Below, in pieces: positions 42,865-51,568 of a stretch of 64,000 bases of DNA (its first letter is position 1; each line of letters begins with the position of its first letter). This DNA is from JAJEFO01 sp965214325. Lineage in GTDB: Bacteria > Pseudomonadota > Alphaproteobacteria > Rhodobacterales > Rhodobacteraceae. Location of the stretch: the NCBI GenBank assembly GCA_965214325.1, contig CBDCBG010000006.1, positions 682,001 through 746,000 of the forward strand, read 5' to 3'. The notes under the pieces are model-generated. The model saw nothing but the letters and a program-made list of their open reading frames with translations. It had not been told where the DNA came from and made no database searches. A program made the position numbers and the translations under genes.

Positions 42865-43239
42865 TTGACTGACGACGAGGAAATACCACTGAACGGCTTG
42901 GACATAAAGGTCTATCGAGACGCCCTGCTGGCGGAACGCTCACAGCTTTCCAGCGAGGACGCTGCCTCAGCCGAGGACCGTGGCACGGTCACTCTGGACC
43001 AGCAGTCGGTTGGCCGCCTCAGTCGCATGGACGCAATGCAGCGTCAGGCAATGGCACAAGCGACAATGCGCCGGCGCGCTGCACGTGGCGCAAGAATCGA
43101 TGCGGCCCTTCGACGCATCGATGAGGGTGAATTCGGATTCTGCCAGAATTGCGGCGACGAAATCGCCCAAGAGCGCCTCGATCTCGACCCGGCAGCACTT
43201 GCCTGCATTTCCTGCGCGACGGGCCCAGGAATCGGTTGA
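42865..43239 (+). CDS. DksA/TraR-family zinc-finger protein
   Basis: A 124-residue protein with an N-terminal helical region (YRDALLAERSQLSSEDAASA, then MDAMQRQAMAQATMRRRAAR) and a C4 zinc finger near the end (FCQNCGDEIAQERLDL, then CISCATG). This is the short DksA/TraR type that binds RNA polymerase through its secondary channel or acts as a related factor. The start is a TTG at 42865 with a GGAAAC site; no ATG is available before the conserved region. Confidence 0.82.
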   Translation: MTDDEEIPLNGLDIKVYRDALLAERSQLSSEDAASAEDRGTVTLDQQSVGRLSRMDAMQRQAMAQATMRRRAARGARIDAALRRIDEGEFGFCQNCGDEIAQERLDLDPAALACISCATGPGIG

Positions 43240-43391
43240 AAGCCGAGACAGTCGCGACCGGCATTCAGCCGGACTCATGAACAAGCAGTTCGTCAGGTCG
43301 CGGCCAGGCATGGGAGCGCTTGCCAAGTCCATTCGAGAACTTGGCGCCCGCAATGCGAGGCGCATCGAATCCGTTGGGCAACTGACGACGG

Positions 43392-44549
43392 CTATTTGTC
43401 GGCCCGCTCGGCCTGCAATTTCCGCCAGCGGGCAACATTCGCATTATGCTCGCGAAGCGTTTCCGAAAATGCGTGCCCGCCCGTGCCATCCGCAACAAAG
43501 AACAGGTAATCTGACTCCCCTGGCGACAGTGCGGCTTCGATTGCCGCCTTGCCGGGATTCGCGATCGGCGTCGGCGGCAATCCGTCTATCACGTACGTGT
43601 TCCACGGCGTCTCGCGGCGCAACTCGCTTTGCCTTAGACCGCGCCCGAGAACGCCTCGGCCCTCGGTAACCCCGTAGATGACCGTCGGGTCGGTCTGAAG
43701 CCTGATTCCCCTCCGAAGCCGGTTTGCAAACACGCTCGCAATCAGCGGCCGTTCGTCAGCAACTCCGGTCTCTTTCTCGATGATCGAGGCAAGTATCAGC
43801 GCCTCCTCAGGCGTCTCGACAGCCGCATTCTCGGATCTGGCGAGCCAAGCCGCGTCGAGACGCTCCTCCTGCCTTTCGCGCATTTTGTCGAGGATGGCCT
43901 GACGGTCGGTTCCCGGAATAATCTCGTAGCCGTCCGGTGCCAGGGAACCTTCATCGGGCACCTCGTCGATCTCGCCCTCCAGCAAGTCGCTGGCCTTCAG
44001 TGCCTCGACGACCTGCCAGCTTGTCACGCCCTCGGCCACCACGATGCGAAACCTCGTCGCCACGTCGTCCAGGGCTGCCGTGTAGGAAGTTGGCATTGCG
44101 GGCTCCGATGCTGGATCGAACTCCGCCGTGACCGAAAAATTTCCGGTCGCCGCGTTCAATTCGCGCACTCGGACAGTCTGCCCGCTGACCGAAATCCGGT
44201 AAACGACCTCAACGCCGCAGGTTGACTGGCCGTTGCCGGTGATCGCGGCCACGATGCCTTGCATGGACGCGCCTGCTTGTATCAGGAAGGATCCTGCCTT
44301 CACGTGCGGTGCACGCCCGGAATAATCGGCGCCCAACCGGAAGATCATCGCACTGGAAATCGCGCCCCTTGCCTCAAGATCCTCAGCCAGGACGGCAATT
44401 GATCCGCCGCGAGGAACCTTCAGGCAAATCGCTTCAGCCAAGGGACCCTGACCGACGAACCTGCCCTGTCCCCAGAAGATGATCGCCGCAACCAGAAAGA
44501 GTGCGACGAGCAGAAAGGTCAGGAAGTTGGAGGCAATGCTCCGCAACAT
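43392..44549 (-). CDS. mltG: Endolytic murein transglycosylase MltG
   Basis: MltG cleaves nascent peptidoglycan strands and so limits their length. The 385-residue protein has one N-terminal membrane anchor (FLTFLLVALFLVAAIIFWGQ) and a periplasmic YceG domain. The catalytic Glu lies in ILASIIEKETG, followed by ASVFANRLRRGIRLQTDPTV, IYGVTEG and YLFFVADGTGGHAFSETL. Its ATG shares one base with the fabF stop (TGATG), so the two are translationally coupled, as is common in alphaproteobacteria. Confidence 0.95.
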   Translation of the reverse strand: MLRSIASNFLTFLLVALFLVAAIIFWGQGRFVGQGPLAEAICLKVPRGGSIAVLAEDLEARGAISSAMIFRLGADYSGRAPHVKAGSFLIQAGASMQGIVAAITGNGQSTCGVEVVYRISVSGQTVRVRELNAATGNFSVTAEFDPASEPAMPTSYTAALDDVATRFRIVVAEGVTSWQVVEALKASDLLEGEIDEVPDEGSLAPDGYEIIPGTDRQAILDKMRERQEERLDAAWLARSENAAVETPEEALILASIIEKETGVADERPLIASVFANRLRRGIRLQTDPTVIYGVTEGRGVLGRGLRQSELRRETPWNTYVIDGLPPTPIANPGKAAIEAALSPGESDYLFFVADGTGGHAFSETLREHNANVARWRKLQAERADK

Positions 44550-45811
44550 CAGCGATCGACCCGCCCCATCACAAGCGTGGCATTGGTGCCGCCGAATCCG
44601 AAGCTGTTTGACAGCGCAACGCCGATTTCCCGCTCGCGCTTCGAAATGGGGGCGAGGTCAAGCATCGGCTCGACGTCCGGATTTTCCAGGTTGACGTTCG
44701 GTGGCGCAACTTGATCGCGAAGCGCCAGGATGCAGAATACTGCCTCGACAGCGCCCGCCGCGCCAAGCAGATGGCCGATAGAGGACTTTGTCGATGTCAT
44801 CGTGGCCCCGCGAGCGGCATCGCCCATCACGCGTTCGACGGCTGCCAGCTCGATCGTGTCCGCCATGGTTGAGGTACCGTGCGCATTGATGTAGTCAACG
44901 TCGCTGGCTTGCAGGTTCGCCGAGTTCAGCGCATTCCTCATGGCCCGCTCCCCGCCTTCGCCGTCCTCGGACGGGGCCGTTATGTGGTAGGCATCGCCGG
45001 AAAGGCCATAGCCCAGCACTTCCGCATAGATCTTCGCGCCGCGCGCCTTGGCATGCTCAAGTTCCTCGAGCACAACCGTGCCCGCGCCTTCTCCAATGAC
45101 AAACCCGTCCCGGTCAGCGTCGTAGGGACGGCTGGCCGTTTCCGGCTCGTGCCCCCTCTTCGTGGACAGGGCCTTGCACGCATTGAAGCCGGCGATGCCG
45201 ATTTCGCAGATCGGGCTCTCAGTCCCGCCTGCCACCATCACGTCCGCGTCGCCAAGCATGATCAGCCGCGCAGAATCGCCAATTGCATGGGCGCCCGTCG
45301 AACAAGCCGTCACTACGGAGTGATTCGGGCCCTTGAATCCGAACCGAATCGAGACTTGGCCAGAGACCAGGTTTATCAGGGCACCGGGAATGAAGAACGG
45401 CGACACCCTTCGCGGACCCCGTTCCTTGAGGATCACGGCAGTTTCGGCGATCGACTGCAGACCGCCTATCCCTGAGCCGATCATCACGCCGGTTCGTTCA
45501 AAGTCCCGTGCTTCCTTGGGTTCCCAACCGGAATCCTTAACCGCCTGTACGGCGGCGGCAATTCCGTAGATGATGAAATCATCGACCTTGCGCTGCTCCC
45601 GAGGCTCCAGCCAGTCGTCGGGATTGAAGGTACCGTCCTTGCCGTCGCCCCTCGGAATCTCGCAGGCATACGTGGTCGCGAGGTGTTGCGCATCGAATCT
45701 TGAAATGGGGCCCGCGGCAGACCGGCCGGCCAAGAGACGGGACCAGGTTTCCTCGAATCCGCACGCCAATGGCGAGACGATCCCCATACCCGTAACGACT
45801 ACCCGACGCAT
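44549..45811 (-). CDS. fabF: 3-oxoacyl-ACP synthase II FabF
   Basis: FabF extends acyl-ACP by condensation with malonyl-ACP. The 420-residue enzyme has the Cys-His-His triad: the Cys in VTACSTGAHAIGDSARLI, and the histidines in YINAHGTSTMADTIEL and KSSIGHLLGAAGAVEA. The start is the ATG at 45811 (MRRVVVTGMGIVSPLACGFE). It is preceded by a 413-base non-coding stretch after acpP and coupled to mltG downstream. Confidence 0.96.
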   Translation of the reverse strand: MRRVVVTGMGIVSPLACGFEETWSRLLAGRSAAGPISRFDAQHLATTYACEIPRGDGKDGTFNPDDWLEPREQRKVDDFIIYGIAAAVQAVKDSGWEPKEARDFERTGVMIGSGIGGLQSIAETAVILKERGPRRVSPFFIPGALINLVSGQVSIRFGFKGPNHSVVTACSTGAHAIGDSARLIMLGDADVMVAGGTESPICEIGIAGFNACKALSTKRGHEPETASRPYDADRDGFVIGEGAGTVVLEELEHAKARGAKIYAEVLGYGLSGDAYHITAPSEDGEGGERAMRNALNSANLQASDVDYINAHGTSTMADTIELAAVERVMGDAARGATMTSTKSSIGHLLGAAGAVEAVFCILALRDQVAPPNVNLENPDVEPMLDLAPISKREREIGVALSNSFGFGGTNATLVMGRVDR

Positions 45812-46224
45812 GCCAGATCCCCACATCGCTGCTCTCGGGTCGAGACATACATGCGCCCCCCTTTCTCCGCAATCTGCCAAGGGATCCGCACGCACCGAAA
45901 TGGCTGAGATCGACACGGCGCGCCGACGGCGCGAACTTCGCGAATTTGACAGGCCGGAACGGAATTTCCGAGCACATGAAAGAGGTCGGTCTCGCGGGCA
46001 GGAAGATCGAGTGGCGCCTGTCAGCGCCGGGGGGGGACTGTCTCAGGCCTCCGGCTCCACGGCCGCAAGCTGCCAGATCTTTCCCTGAACCAAGTCCCCG
46101 CTGAAGTGCCGGACCGGCCAAACGCGCGGGACTCCACCGCCCGAGGAAAAGCGAAGGTCATCGATGCAAGGAAACGGCCCCCGAGTCATCAGGAGCCGAA
46201 ATTCCTTGCCGTCACTTCAGGTGG
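45812..46224. other. Intergenic region between acpP and fabF, no gene recognised
   Basis: About 410 bases between two fatty-acid genes that usually lie close together. Open frames on both strands have no family features. It may contain a terminator for acpP, a highly expressed gene, and a separate fabF promoter. Neither was seen clearly. Confidence 0.4.
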
Positions 46225-46458
46225 TCAGGTGGCATCCTTGATGAACTTCACGGCGTCGCCAAATGTCTGGATGGCCTCGGCCGCATCGTCCGGAATCTCG
46301 ATTCCGAACTCTTCCTCGAAAGCCATCACAAGCTCCACGGTATCAAGGCTGTCGGCACCGAGATCATCGATGAACGAGGCACTGTCCGAAACCTTGCTCT
46401 CTTCGACGCCCAAATGCTCGACCACGATCTTGCGCGTGCGCTCTGCGATGTCGCTCAT
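46225..46458 (-). CDS. acpP: Acyl carrier protein AcpP
   Basis: The 77-residue acidic protein has the phosphopantetheine site at Ser in FIDDLGADSLDTVELVMAFE and the usual four-helix sequence from MSDIAERTRKIVVEHLGV to DAVKFIKDAT. It carries growing acyl chains for fatty-acid synthesis. A purine-rich site (AGGTGAGGAA) precedes the ATG. A 170-base gap separates it from fabG upstream, so it may have its own promoter. Confidence 0.97.
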   Translation of the reverse strand: MSDIAERTRKIVVEHLGVEESKVSDSASFIDDLGADSLDTVELVMAFEEEFGIEIPDDAAEAIQTFGDAVKFIKDAT

Positions 46459-46628
46459 GTCAATTCCTCACCTGTTCCTCGGGATCCTTGGCCCGGTACT
46501 TTCCTGCCGCCCCCGAGGGACGAAAAACTGCCGGGCCAATCAGGCTCCCGGCTGGGATTAGCGCCGCCTAAACCATATTCGTCCGAAACGCAATCGATAT
46601 GATGCACAGGATGCGCTCCATTCCCGGT

Positions 46629-47366
46629 TCACAACATGGCCATTCCGCCGTTGATATGCAATGTGGCGCCCGTAACATAGCTTGCTTCAGGACTTGCCAG
46701 GTAAAGAACCGCAGCGGCCACTTCGTCCGCCTCTCCCATCCGGCGCGCCGGCACCTGGGCCAGAATCGCAGATTTCTGTTCTTCAGTGAGCTTGCCGGTC
46801 ATTGCGGTAGAAATGAAGCCGGGAGCCACGCAATTGACAGTGACCCCTCGCCCGGCGATTTCGTATGCGAGACTCTTGGACATGCCGACGAGCCCTGCCT
46901 TCGATGCCGCGTAGTTAGCCTGACCGGGGTTGCCCGTCGCGCCGACCACCGAAGTGACGTTCACTATCCGGCCCCAACGCGACCTCATCATCCCGCGCAG
47001 AACCGACTTCGACAGCGTCATCGCGCTCTTCAGATTGACCCGCAACACTACATCCCAGTCCTCCTCGGACATGCGCATGAACAGGTTGTCACGCGTGATG
47101 CCGGCGTTGTTGACGAGGATGTCGACTGCGCCCATGGCATCCGCCGCCTGCGTCGGCAGCTCGGCAACCGCATCCGTATCGAACAGGTCGCACGGCAGTG
47201 CGTGAGCCCGGTCACCCAGTTCTTTCGCCAGGGCCTCAAGTGGCTTGACGCGGGTGCCCGAAAGCGCCACGGCAGCGCCTGCTGAATGAAGCGCGCGTGC
47301 GATGGCGTTCCCGATCCCGCCTGAAGCCCCGGTGACCAGCGCCGCACGGCCGCTCAAGTCAAACAT
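46629..47366 (-). CDS. fabG: 3-oxoacyl-ACP reductase FabG
   Basis: FabG reduces 3-oxoacyl-ACP with NADPH. The 245-residue SDR has the cofactor motif VTGASGGIGNAIARAL, DILVNNAGITRDNL, and the catalytic Ser-Tyr-Lys (VTSVVGATGNPGQANYAASK). The typical ending is YVTGATLHINGGMAML. The ATG at 47366 starts at the conserved N-terminus. It lies 38 bases after fabD. Confidence 0.96.
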   Translation of the reverse strand: MFDLSGRAALVTGASGGIGNAIARALHSAGAAVALSGTRVKPLEALAKELGDRAHALPCDLFDTDAVAELPTQAADAMGAVDILVNNAGITRDNLFMRMSEEDWDVVLRVNLKSAMTLSKSVLRGMMRSRWGRIVNVTSVVGATGNPGQANYAASKAGLVGMSKSLAYEIAGRGVTVNCVAPGFISTAMTGKLTEEQKSAILAQVPARRMGEADEVAAAVLYLASPEASYVTGATLHINGGMAML

Positions 47367-47404
47367 GTCATCTTCCTCGGTTGTGGCAGGTCCCGACAAG
47401 CATC

Positions 47405-48340
47405 CTACCGCGAAGCCACCGCCTCGGCCACATCGCTGGCCGTTCCCACGGCGCGAGTCGTCGCATTCCTGACGGTTCGCCGGATCATCCCGGCGAGGGC
47501 TTTGCCTGCGCCAAGCTCCCAAAATTCCGTCACTCCGTGCTCAGCCATCCATTCGACGCTCTCACGCCACCTCACCCGGCCTGCCACCTGGCCGACAAGC
47601 AGCGAACGAATGAGAGAGGGGTCCGTCGCTGCGGTCGCAAGCACGTTTGCCACGACCGGCACCCTTGGCTGGGCAATCTCGATGTCGCCGAGGGCTTGCG
47701 CCATCGTGGCAGCAGCCGGACTCATGAGGGAGCAATGGAATGGTGCGGACACCGGCAGCATCACGGCCCGCCTGGCGCCCGCCCGCCTTGCATGCTCCAC
47801 GGCACGTTCCACGGCCTCCCTGCTGCCCGATATCACGTTCTGCATCGGATCGTTTTCGTTGGCGACCTGGCATACACCGCCCTGCACCGCACGTTCCGCG
47901 ACCTCCGTCACCGCGTCGCAATCAAGACCGAGAATCGCAGCCATGGCACCTTCCCCGACGGGAACGGCCGCCTGCATTGCCTTGCCTCTCAGCCTCAGGA
48001 GCCTGGCCGCATCCGACAAGGCGATTGCCCCGGCCGCGCAAAGCGCCGAATATTCACCGAGAGAATGTCCGGCCACGTAGCCCGCGTCCGCGACGTCAAC
48101 GCCTTCTGCCTCCAGGGCACGAACGGCCGCGATGGAGGTCGCCATCAGCGCAGGCTGCGCGTTTTCGGTCAGCGTCAGGACTTCGGCATCACCTTCCCAG
48201 ACAAGTGCCGAGAGCTTCTCCCCAAGCGCCTCGTCGACTTCCTCGAACACGGCCCTGGCCGCCTGGCTGGCCTCGGCAAGATCACGACCCATGCCGACGG
48301 TCTGTGCCCCTTGGCCGGGGAATACGAATGCAAGGCTCAT
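47405..48340 (-). CDS. fabD: Malonyl-CoA-ACP transacylase FabD
   Basis: FabD loads malonate onto AcpP. The 311-residue protein begins AFVFPGQGAQTVGMGRDLAE and has the nucleophile Ser in VAGHSLGEYSALCAAGAI, an Arg in RLLRLRGKAMQ, and the catalytic His in SAPFHCSLM. It leads the order fabD-fabG-acpP-fabF. The C-terminal extension is short, as usual. Confidence 0.96.
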   Translation of the reverse strand: MSLAFVFPGQGAQTVGMGRDLAEASQAARAVFEEVDEALGEKLSALVWEGDAEVLTLTENAQPALMATSIAAVRALEAEGVDVADAGYVAGHSLGEYSALCAAGAIALSDAARLLRLRGKAMQAAVPVGEGAMAAILGLDCDAVTEVAERAVQGGVCQVANENDPMQNVISGSREAVERAVEHARRAGARRAVMLPVSAPFHCSLMSPAAATMAQALGDIEIAQPRVPVVANVLATAATDPSLIRSLLVGQVAGRVRWRESVEWMAEHGVTEFWELGAGKALAGMIRRTVRNATTRAVGTASDVAEAVASR

Positions 48341-48438
48341 CTGCGTCCTCCTCGTCGCCGCGCCGGGATAAGGACGCGACGCTCCGCCCGAGCAGCCGAA
48401 TTCGGGTCACGAGCCGCAGCAAGGCAGGTGACCTGAAC

Positions 48439-49425
48439 TCAGGCGCTGATGTCAACCACGACCCGACCCTTGACCCTGCCTCTCAGGATGTCCGCTCCCA
48501 ATTGCGGCAAGTCCTCCAGGCTGGCCATCTGAACCATCGCCTCAAGCCTTTCCATTGGCAGGTCGCGCGCTATCCGCTTCCATGCCCTGATCCTGTTTTC
48601 GCTGGGCTGCATCACCGACTCGATTCCGAGAAGATTCACGCCACGCAGGAGAAAAGGAATGACTGTCGCGGGCACGGCCGCGCCCGCGGCAAGTCCGACC
48701 GCAGCGACCGACGAACCGTATTTCATCTGTCCAAGGATGCGGGCGAGCATCGCGCCGCCGACGGCGTCAACGCAACCTGCCCAAGTCTCGGTTTCCAGGG
48801 GCTTCTTCACGGCCTCGGCCAGTTCCTCTCGCGGCACGATTCTGCTCGCGCCGAGGCTTGCCAGGTAGTCCGCTGTCTCCGGTCGCCCGGTCACGGCAGC
48901 AGCTGCGTAACCCAGATGCGCGAGAATCGCCGTCGCCACTGACCCCACGCCGCCTGCGGCACCCGTCACCAGGACTTCGCCATTGTCTGGTGCAAGGCCG
49001 TGATCCTCAAGGGCCATGACAGCCAGCATGGCGGACAGCCCCGCCGTTCCCACTGCCATTGCCTGGCGGGGCGAGAGACCTTCGGGCAACGGCACGAGCC
49101 AGTCGGCCTTGACGCGTGCCTTTTCGGCATATCCACCCCAATGCACCTCGCCAACACGCCAACCCGTCAATATCACCTTGTCGCCTGGCGAATAGCGCGA
49201 ATCGTCTGACGCCTCGACGGTTCCTGCGAAATCGACGCCGGGAATGTGGGGATAGGTTCGCACGACGCCCCCGCCCGGGCCAATGCACAGGCCGTCCTTG
49301 TAGTTCAGGGTCGAATACTCGACGGCGACCGTCACATCCCCTTCCGGCAGACGATTTTCGTCAATCTCCTGTACCGAGGCGGACGTCTTCCCATCCTCGT
49401 TCCTTTCGACAACCAGTGCCCGCAT
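48439..49425 (-). CDS. acuI: Acryloyl-CoA reductase AcuI-like (YhdH/YhfP MDR family)
   Basis: This 328-residue medium-chain reductase has no zinc-ligand set. It has LNYKDGLCIGPGGGVVRTYP, PGVDFAGTVEASDD, WGGYAEKARVKADWLVPLPE, and the NADPH site VLVTGAAGGVGSVATAILAH with TGRPETADYL. AcuI reduces acryloyl-CoA to propionyl-CoA; in marine Rhodobacteraceae this detoxifies acrylate made from DMSP. The ATG at 49425 is chosen at the start of homology. It stands alone between fabD and ssrA. Confidence 0.88.
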   Translation of the reverse strand: MRALVVERNEDGKTSASVQEIDENRLPEGDVTVAVEYSTLNYKDGLCIGPGGGVVRTYPHIPGVDFAGTVEASDDSRYSPGDKVILTGWRVGEVHWGGYAEKARVKADWLVPLPEGLSPRQAMAVGTAGLSAMLAVMALEDHGLAPDNGEVLVTGAAGGVGSVATAILAHLGYAAAAVTGRPETADYLASLGASRIVPREELAEAVKKPLETETWAGCVDAVGGAMLARILGQMKYGSSVAAVGLAAGAAVPATVIPFLLRGVNLLGIESVMQPSENRIRAWKRIARDLPMERLEAMVQMASLEDLPQLGADILRGRVKGRVVVDISA

Positions 49426-49518
49426 GTCACGCTCCAGCTCGCTTGCCCGAATTCCTCGGGTGTGCTGCGCACAAGGGGAAGGGCCACCCGTGCACAACCG
49501 CAATCATTGACAAAGCCC

Positions 49519-49547
49519 TTCCAATTCCGGTTCGCACCTCTTATATT
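49519..49547 (+). promoter_or_regulatory. Candidate ssrA promoter
   Basis: TATATT at 49542-49547 lies 17 bases after a weak -35-like TTCCAA (49519-49524), about 25 bases before the tmRNA acceptor piece. A better -35 word (TTGACA, 49507-49512) is too far away to pair with it. Confidence 0.4.
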
Positions 49548-49574
49548 CGCAGCGTTCCGGAAACGGAACTATGG

Positions 49575-49990
49575 ACATAAACGCGCTCGCAATAAGCGGA
49601 CCGGACCCGGGGGCGGTACCCGGCGGCTCCACCAAGGTCCCTGTCGTTGGATGGGAATGCGGGGCCGAAACAGGATCGACGGACGTCTAAAGGGGTTTGC
49701 TTTGTCCCGGTGAGGTACCACCGACATCGGTCCAAACTGCATAGTTGCCAACGACAACCGTGCTCCGGTGGCTCTCGCTGCGTAAGCGGTGCGAAATGCC
49801 GAAATCTAAGTCCTTGCGCCTAGCCGCGTAAGGCGGGGTCCGCCGGAACCTGGCAACAGAATCCGGCACATCCTTTTGCGGACGAACGGGTTCGTGCCGC
49901 AGATGCCACGAGCCCGGACCGGAAATTGCAGCCGGATTTGCGGCTTCATCGCCTGGTCGAAGGACCACCTGGCCGTTCGCAGAGCAAGCA
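49575..49990 (+). ncRNA. ssrA: Transfer-messenger RNA (ssrA), circularly permuted two-piece form
   Basis: The tag reading frame at 49747-49785 is GCC AAC GAC AAC CGT GCT and on to GCG TAA. It encodes ANDNRAPVALAA, the alphaproteobacterial proteolysis tag ending in LAA. The gene is permuted. The acceptor piece comes first and ends GGCGGCTCCACCA near 49634. After a short spacer, the coding piece begins GGGGCCGAAACAGGATCGAC near 49660. GGGGCCG pairs with CGGCTCC to rebuild the tRNA-like acceptor stem. Between the pieces is the processed-out loop. The outer ends are approximate. tmRNA with SmpB rescues stalled ribosomes; the next gene encodes SspB, which delivers tagged proteins to ClpXP. Confidence 0.93.
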
Positions 49991-50013
49991 AGTGCAGGTC
50001 GCGACCGCTTGCA

Positions 50014-50045
50014 GACGGCATTGATCAGGCCTTCGAAATGCCGTC
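50014..50045 (+). terminator. Hairpin between ssrA and sspB
   Basis: A perfect 9-base-pair stem (GACGGCATT and AATGCCGTC) with a 14-base loop closes about 25 bases after the presumed tmRNA end. There is no clear U-run, so it may be a processing or termination structure for ssrA. Confidence 0.4.
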
Positions 50046-50047
50046 AT

Positions 50048-50053
50048 TATAAT
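50048..50053 (+). promoter_or_regulatory. -10 box of candidate sspB promoter
   Basis: A perfect TATAAT lies 46 bases before the sspB ATG, directly after the ssrA-sspB hairpin. The best -35 word is TTGATC at 50021-50026, with a longer than usual spacing (21 bases), so the assignment is moderate. Confidence 0.45.
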
Positions 50054-50099
50054 CGGGCTCCGAATCCTCTATTCTGAATGCGGCAGAGAGAAATGCGAG

Positions 50100-50546
50100 A
50101 TGGCCGGAACGCTTGACTACGGAAGCCTGATGCACCGCGCGATGCGGGGGCTCTTCCAGGAAGTCCTGCGCGAGGTGGCGGAAAACGGCCTGCCCGGCCA
50201 GCACCATTTCTTCATCTCGTTCGCCACTTCGCATCCCGACGCAATGCTGGCCGATTGGCTCCTGGAGCGTCATCCAAAGGAGATGACCATCGTCATCCAG
50301 AACTGGTTCGAAGATCTCAAGGTGACTGAGGAAGGCTTCTCCGTGACACTGAATTTCGGAGACGTTCCGGAACCGCTCTACATCCCGTTCGACTCGCTTC
50401 TCACCTTCGTGGACCCTTCGGTCGAGTTCGGAATCCGCTTCGAAACCGGGGACGAGGATCCTGCACCGATTCCGGCGGAACTTGAACCGGTCGGCACGAA
50501 GGAAGGCGAAGCCGAGGTCGTCAAGCTCGACAACTTCAGGAAGTAG
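50100..50546 (+). CDS. sspB: SspB, ClpXP adaptor for ssrA-tagged proteins (alphaproteobacterial type)
   Basis: The 148-residue protein has the SspB fold sequence: LMHRAMRGLFQEVLREVAEN, FFISFATSHPDAMLADWLLE, EMTIVIQNWFEDLKVTEEGF, and LYIPFDSLLTFVDPSVEFGI. An acidic flexible linker ends in a short conserved tail, VVKLDNFRK, which docks on ClpX. SspB-alpha binds the ssrA tag and tethers substrates to ClpXP. It lies just downstream of ssrA, the gene for the tag it recognises. Confidence 0.93.
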   Translation: MAGTLDYGSLMHRAMRGLFQEVLREVAENGLPGQHHFFISFATSHPDAMLADWLLERHPKEMTIVIQNWFEDLKVTEEGFSVTLNFGDVPEPLYIPFDSLLTFVDPSVEFGIRFETGDEDPAPIPAELEPVGTKEGEAEVVKLDNFRK

Positions 50547-50572
50547 ACCGATTCCCTGACTTGCCGGCCGAG

Positions 50573-51436
50573 TCAGCCGGTCGCGACTTTCGCGCCCTTC
50601 CGCCCTGCCAGGTCGATGAAATACTGCCAGGCGACCCGTCCGGAACGCGCACCTCTCGTCGCCTGCCACTCGACCGCCTCGGCGTGCAGCGTGTCATCGT
50701 CGGTCTTGATTCCGTATGCGTTGCAATAGCCTCGGATCATGGCCAGGTATTCGTCCTGGCTGCAGGGGTGAAAGCCCAGCCAAAGCCCGAATCGATCCGA
50801 AAGCGACACCTTCTCCTCCACCGCTTCCGACGGGAGAATCGCGGTCGAGCGCTCGTTCTCGATCATGTCGCGCGGCATCAGGTGGCGCCTGTTGGACGTG
50901 GCATAGAAAATGACGTTTTCCGGACGTCCCTCGATCCCGCCATCAAGCACGGCCTTAAGCGACTTGTAATGATGGTCGTCGTGGCTGAACGAAAGGTCGT
51001 CACAATAGAGCATGAACCTTGCATCGGCGTCTCCAAGGTGGCCAAGGAGGCGTCCGACCGACGGCAAGTCCTCGCGCTGGACCTCGACGATCTTCAACTC
51101 GTGCCCGTCTTCCTGCACGGCTGCATGCACGGCCTTCACGAGGCTCGACTTGCCCATGCCCCGCGCGCCCCAGAGGAGCGCGTTGTTTGCCGGAAAGCCC
51201 CTCGCGAACTGCAGCGTGTTCTCCAGGAGAACGTCCCGCGCCCTGTCGATGCCCACCAGCAACTCGATGCCTATGCGATTCACCTCGTTCACCGGCACAA
51301 GACGATCCGGAGAGACTTGCCAGACAAATGCCTCCGCGCTTGAGAAATCCGGCGCCTCGACCGCTCCCGGAGCGATCCTGTCCAACGCGGCTGCAATGCG
51401 CCTCAGGGAATCGCCGTCCTGCTTGGCGTCACCCAT
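50573..51436 (-). CDS. DUF815 family AAA ATPase
   Basis: The 287-residue protein has a Walker A (NALLWGARGMGKSSLVKAVH), a Walker B (FMLYCDDLSFSHDDHHYKSL) and NVIFYATSNRRHLMPRDMIE with an Arg-finger-like region. The GFHPCSQDEYLAMIRGYCNA segment is typical of DUF815 (COG2607). The molecular role is not established. It is convergent with sspB and followed by tatC on the same strand. Confidence 0.88.
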   Translation of the reverse strand: MGDAKQDGDSLRRIAAALDRIAPGAVEAPDFSSAEAFVWQVSPDRLVPVNEVNRIGIELLVGIDRARDVLLENTLQFARGFPANNALLWGARGMGKSSLVKAVHAAVQEDGHELKIVEVQREDLPSVGRLLGHLGDADARFMLYCDDLSFSHDDHHYKSLKAVLDGGIEGRPENVIFYATSNRRHLMPRDMIENERSTAILPSEAVEEKVSLSDRFGLWLGFHPCSQDEYLAMIRGYCNAYGIKTDDDTLHAEAVEWQATRGARSGRVAWQYFIDLAGRKGAKVATG

Positions 51437-51568
51437 GGCGCGACAGCCTTCGCGATGCGCGTCGGGACCGGTCCCGGCCTGCCGCGAAAGGTTGCGGGCG
51501 CAGTGGACGGCACCTTGCCCCGGGCGATACCGAGGACCGGTGCATGCCGGAACCGATGCGCAGCCCCT

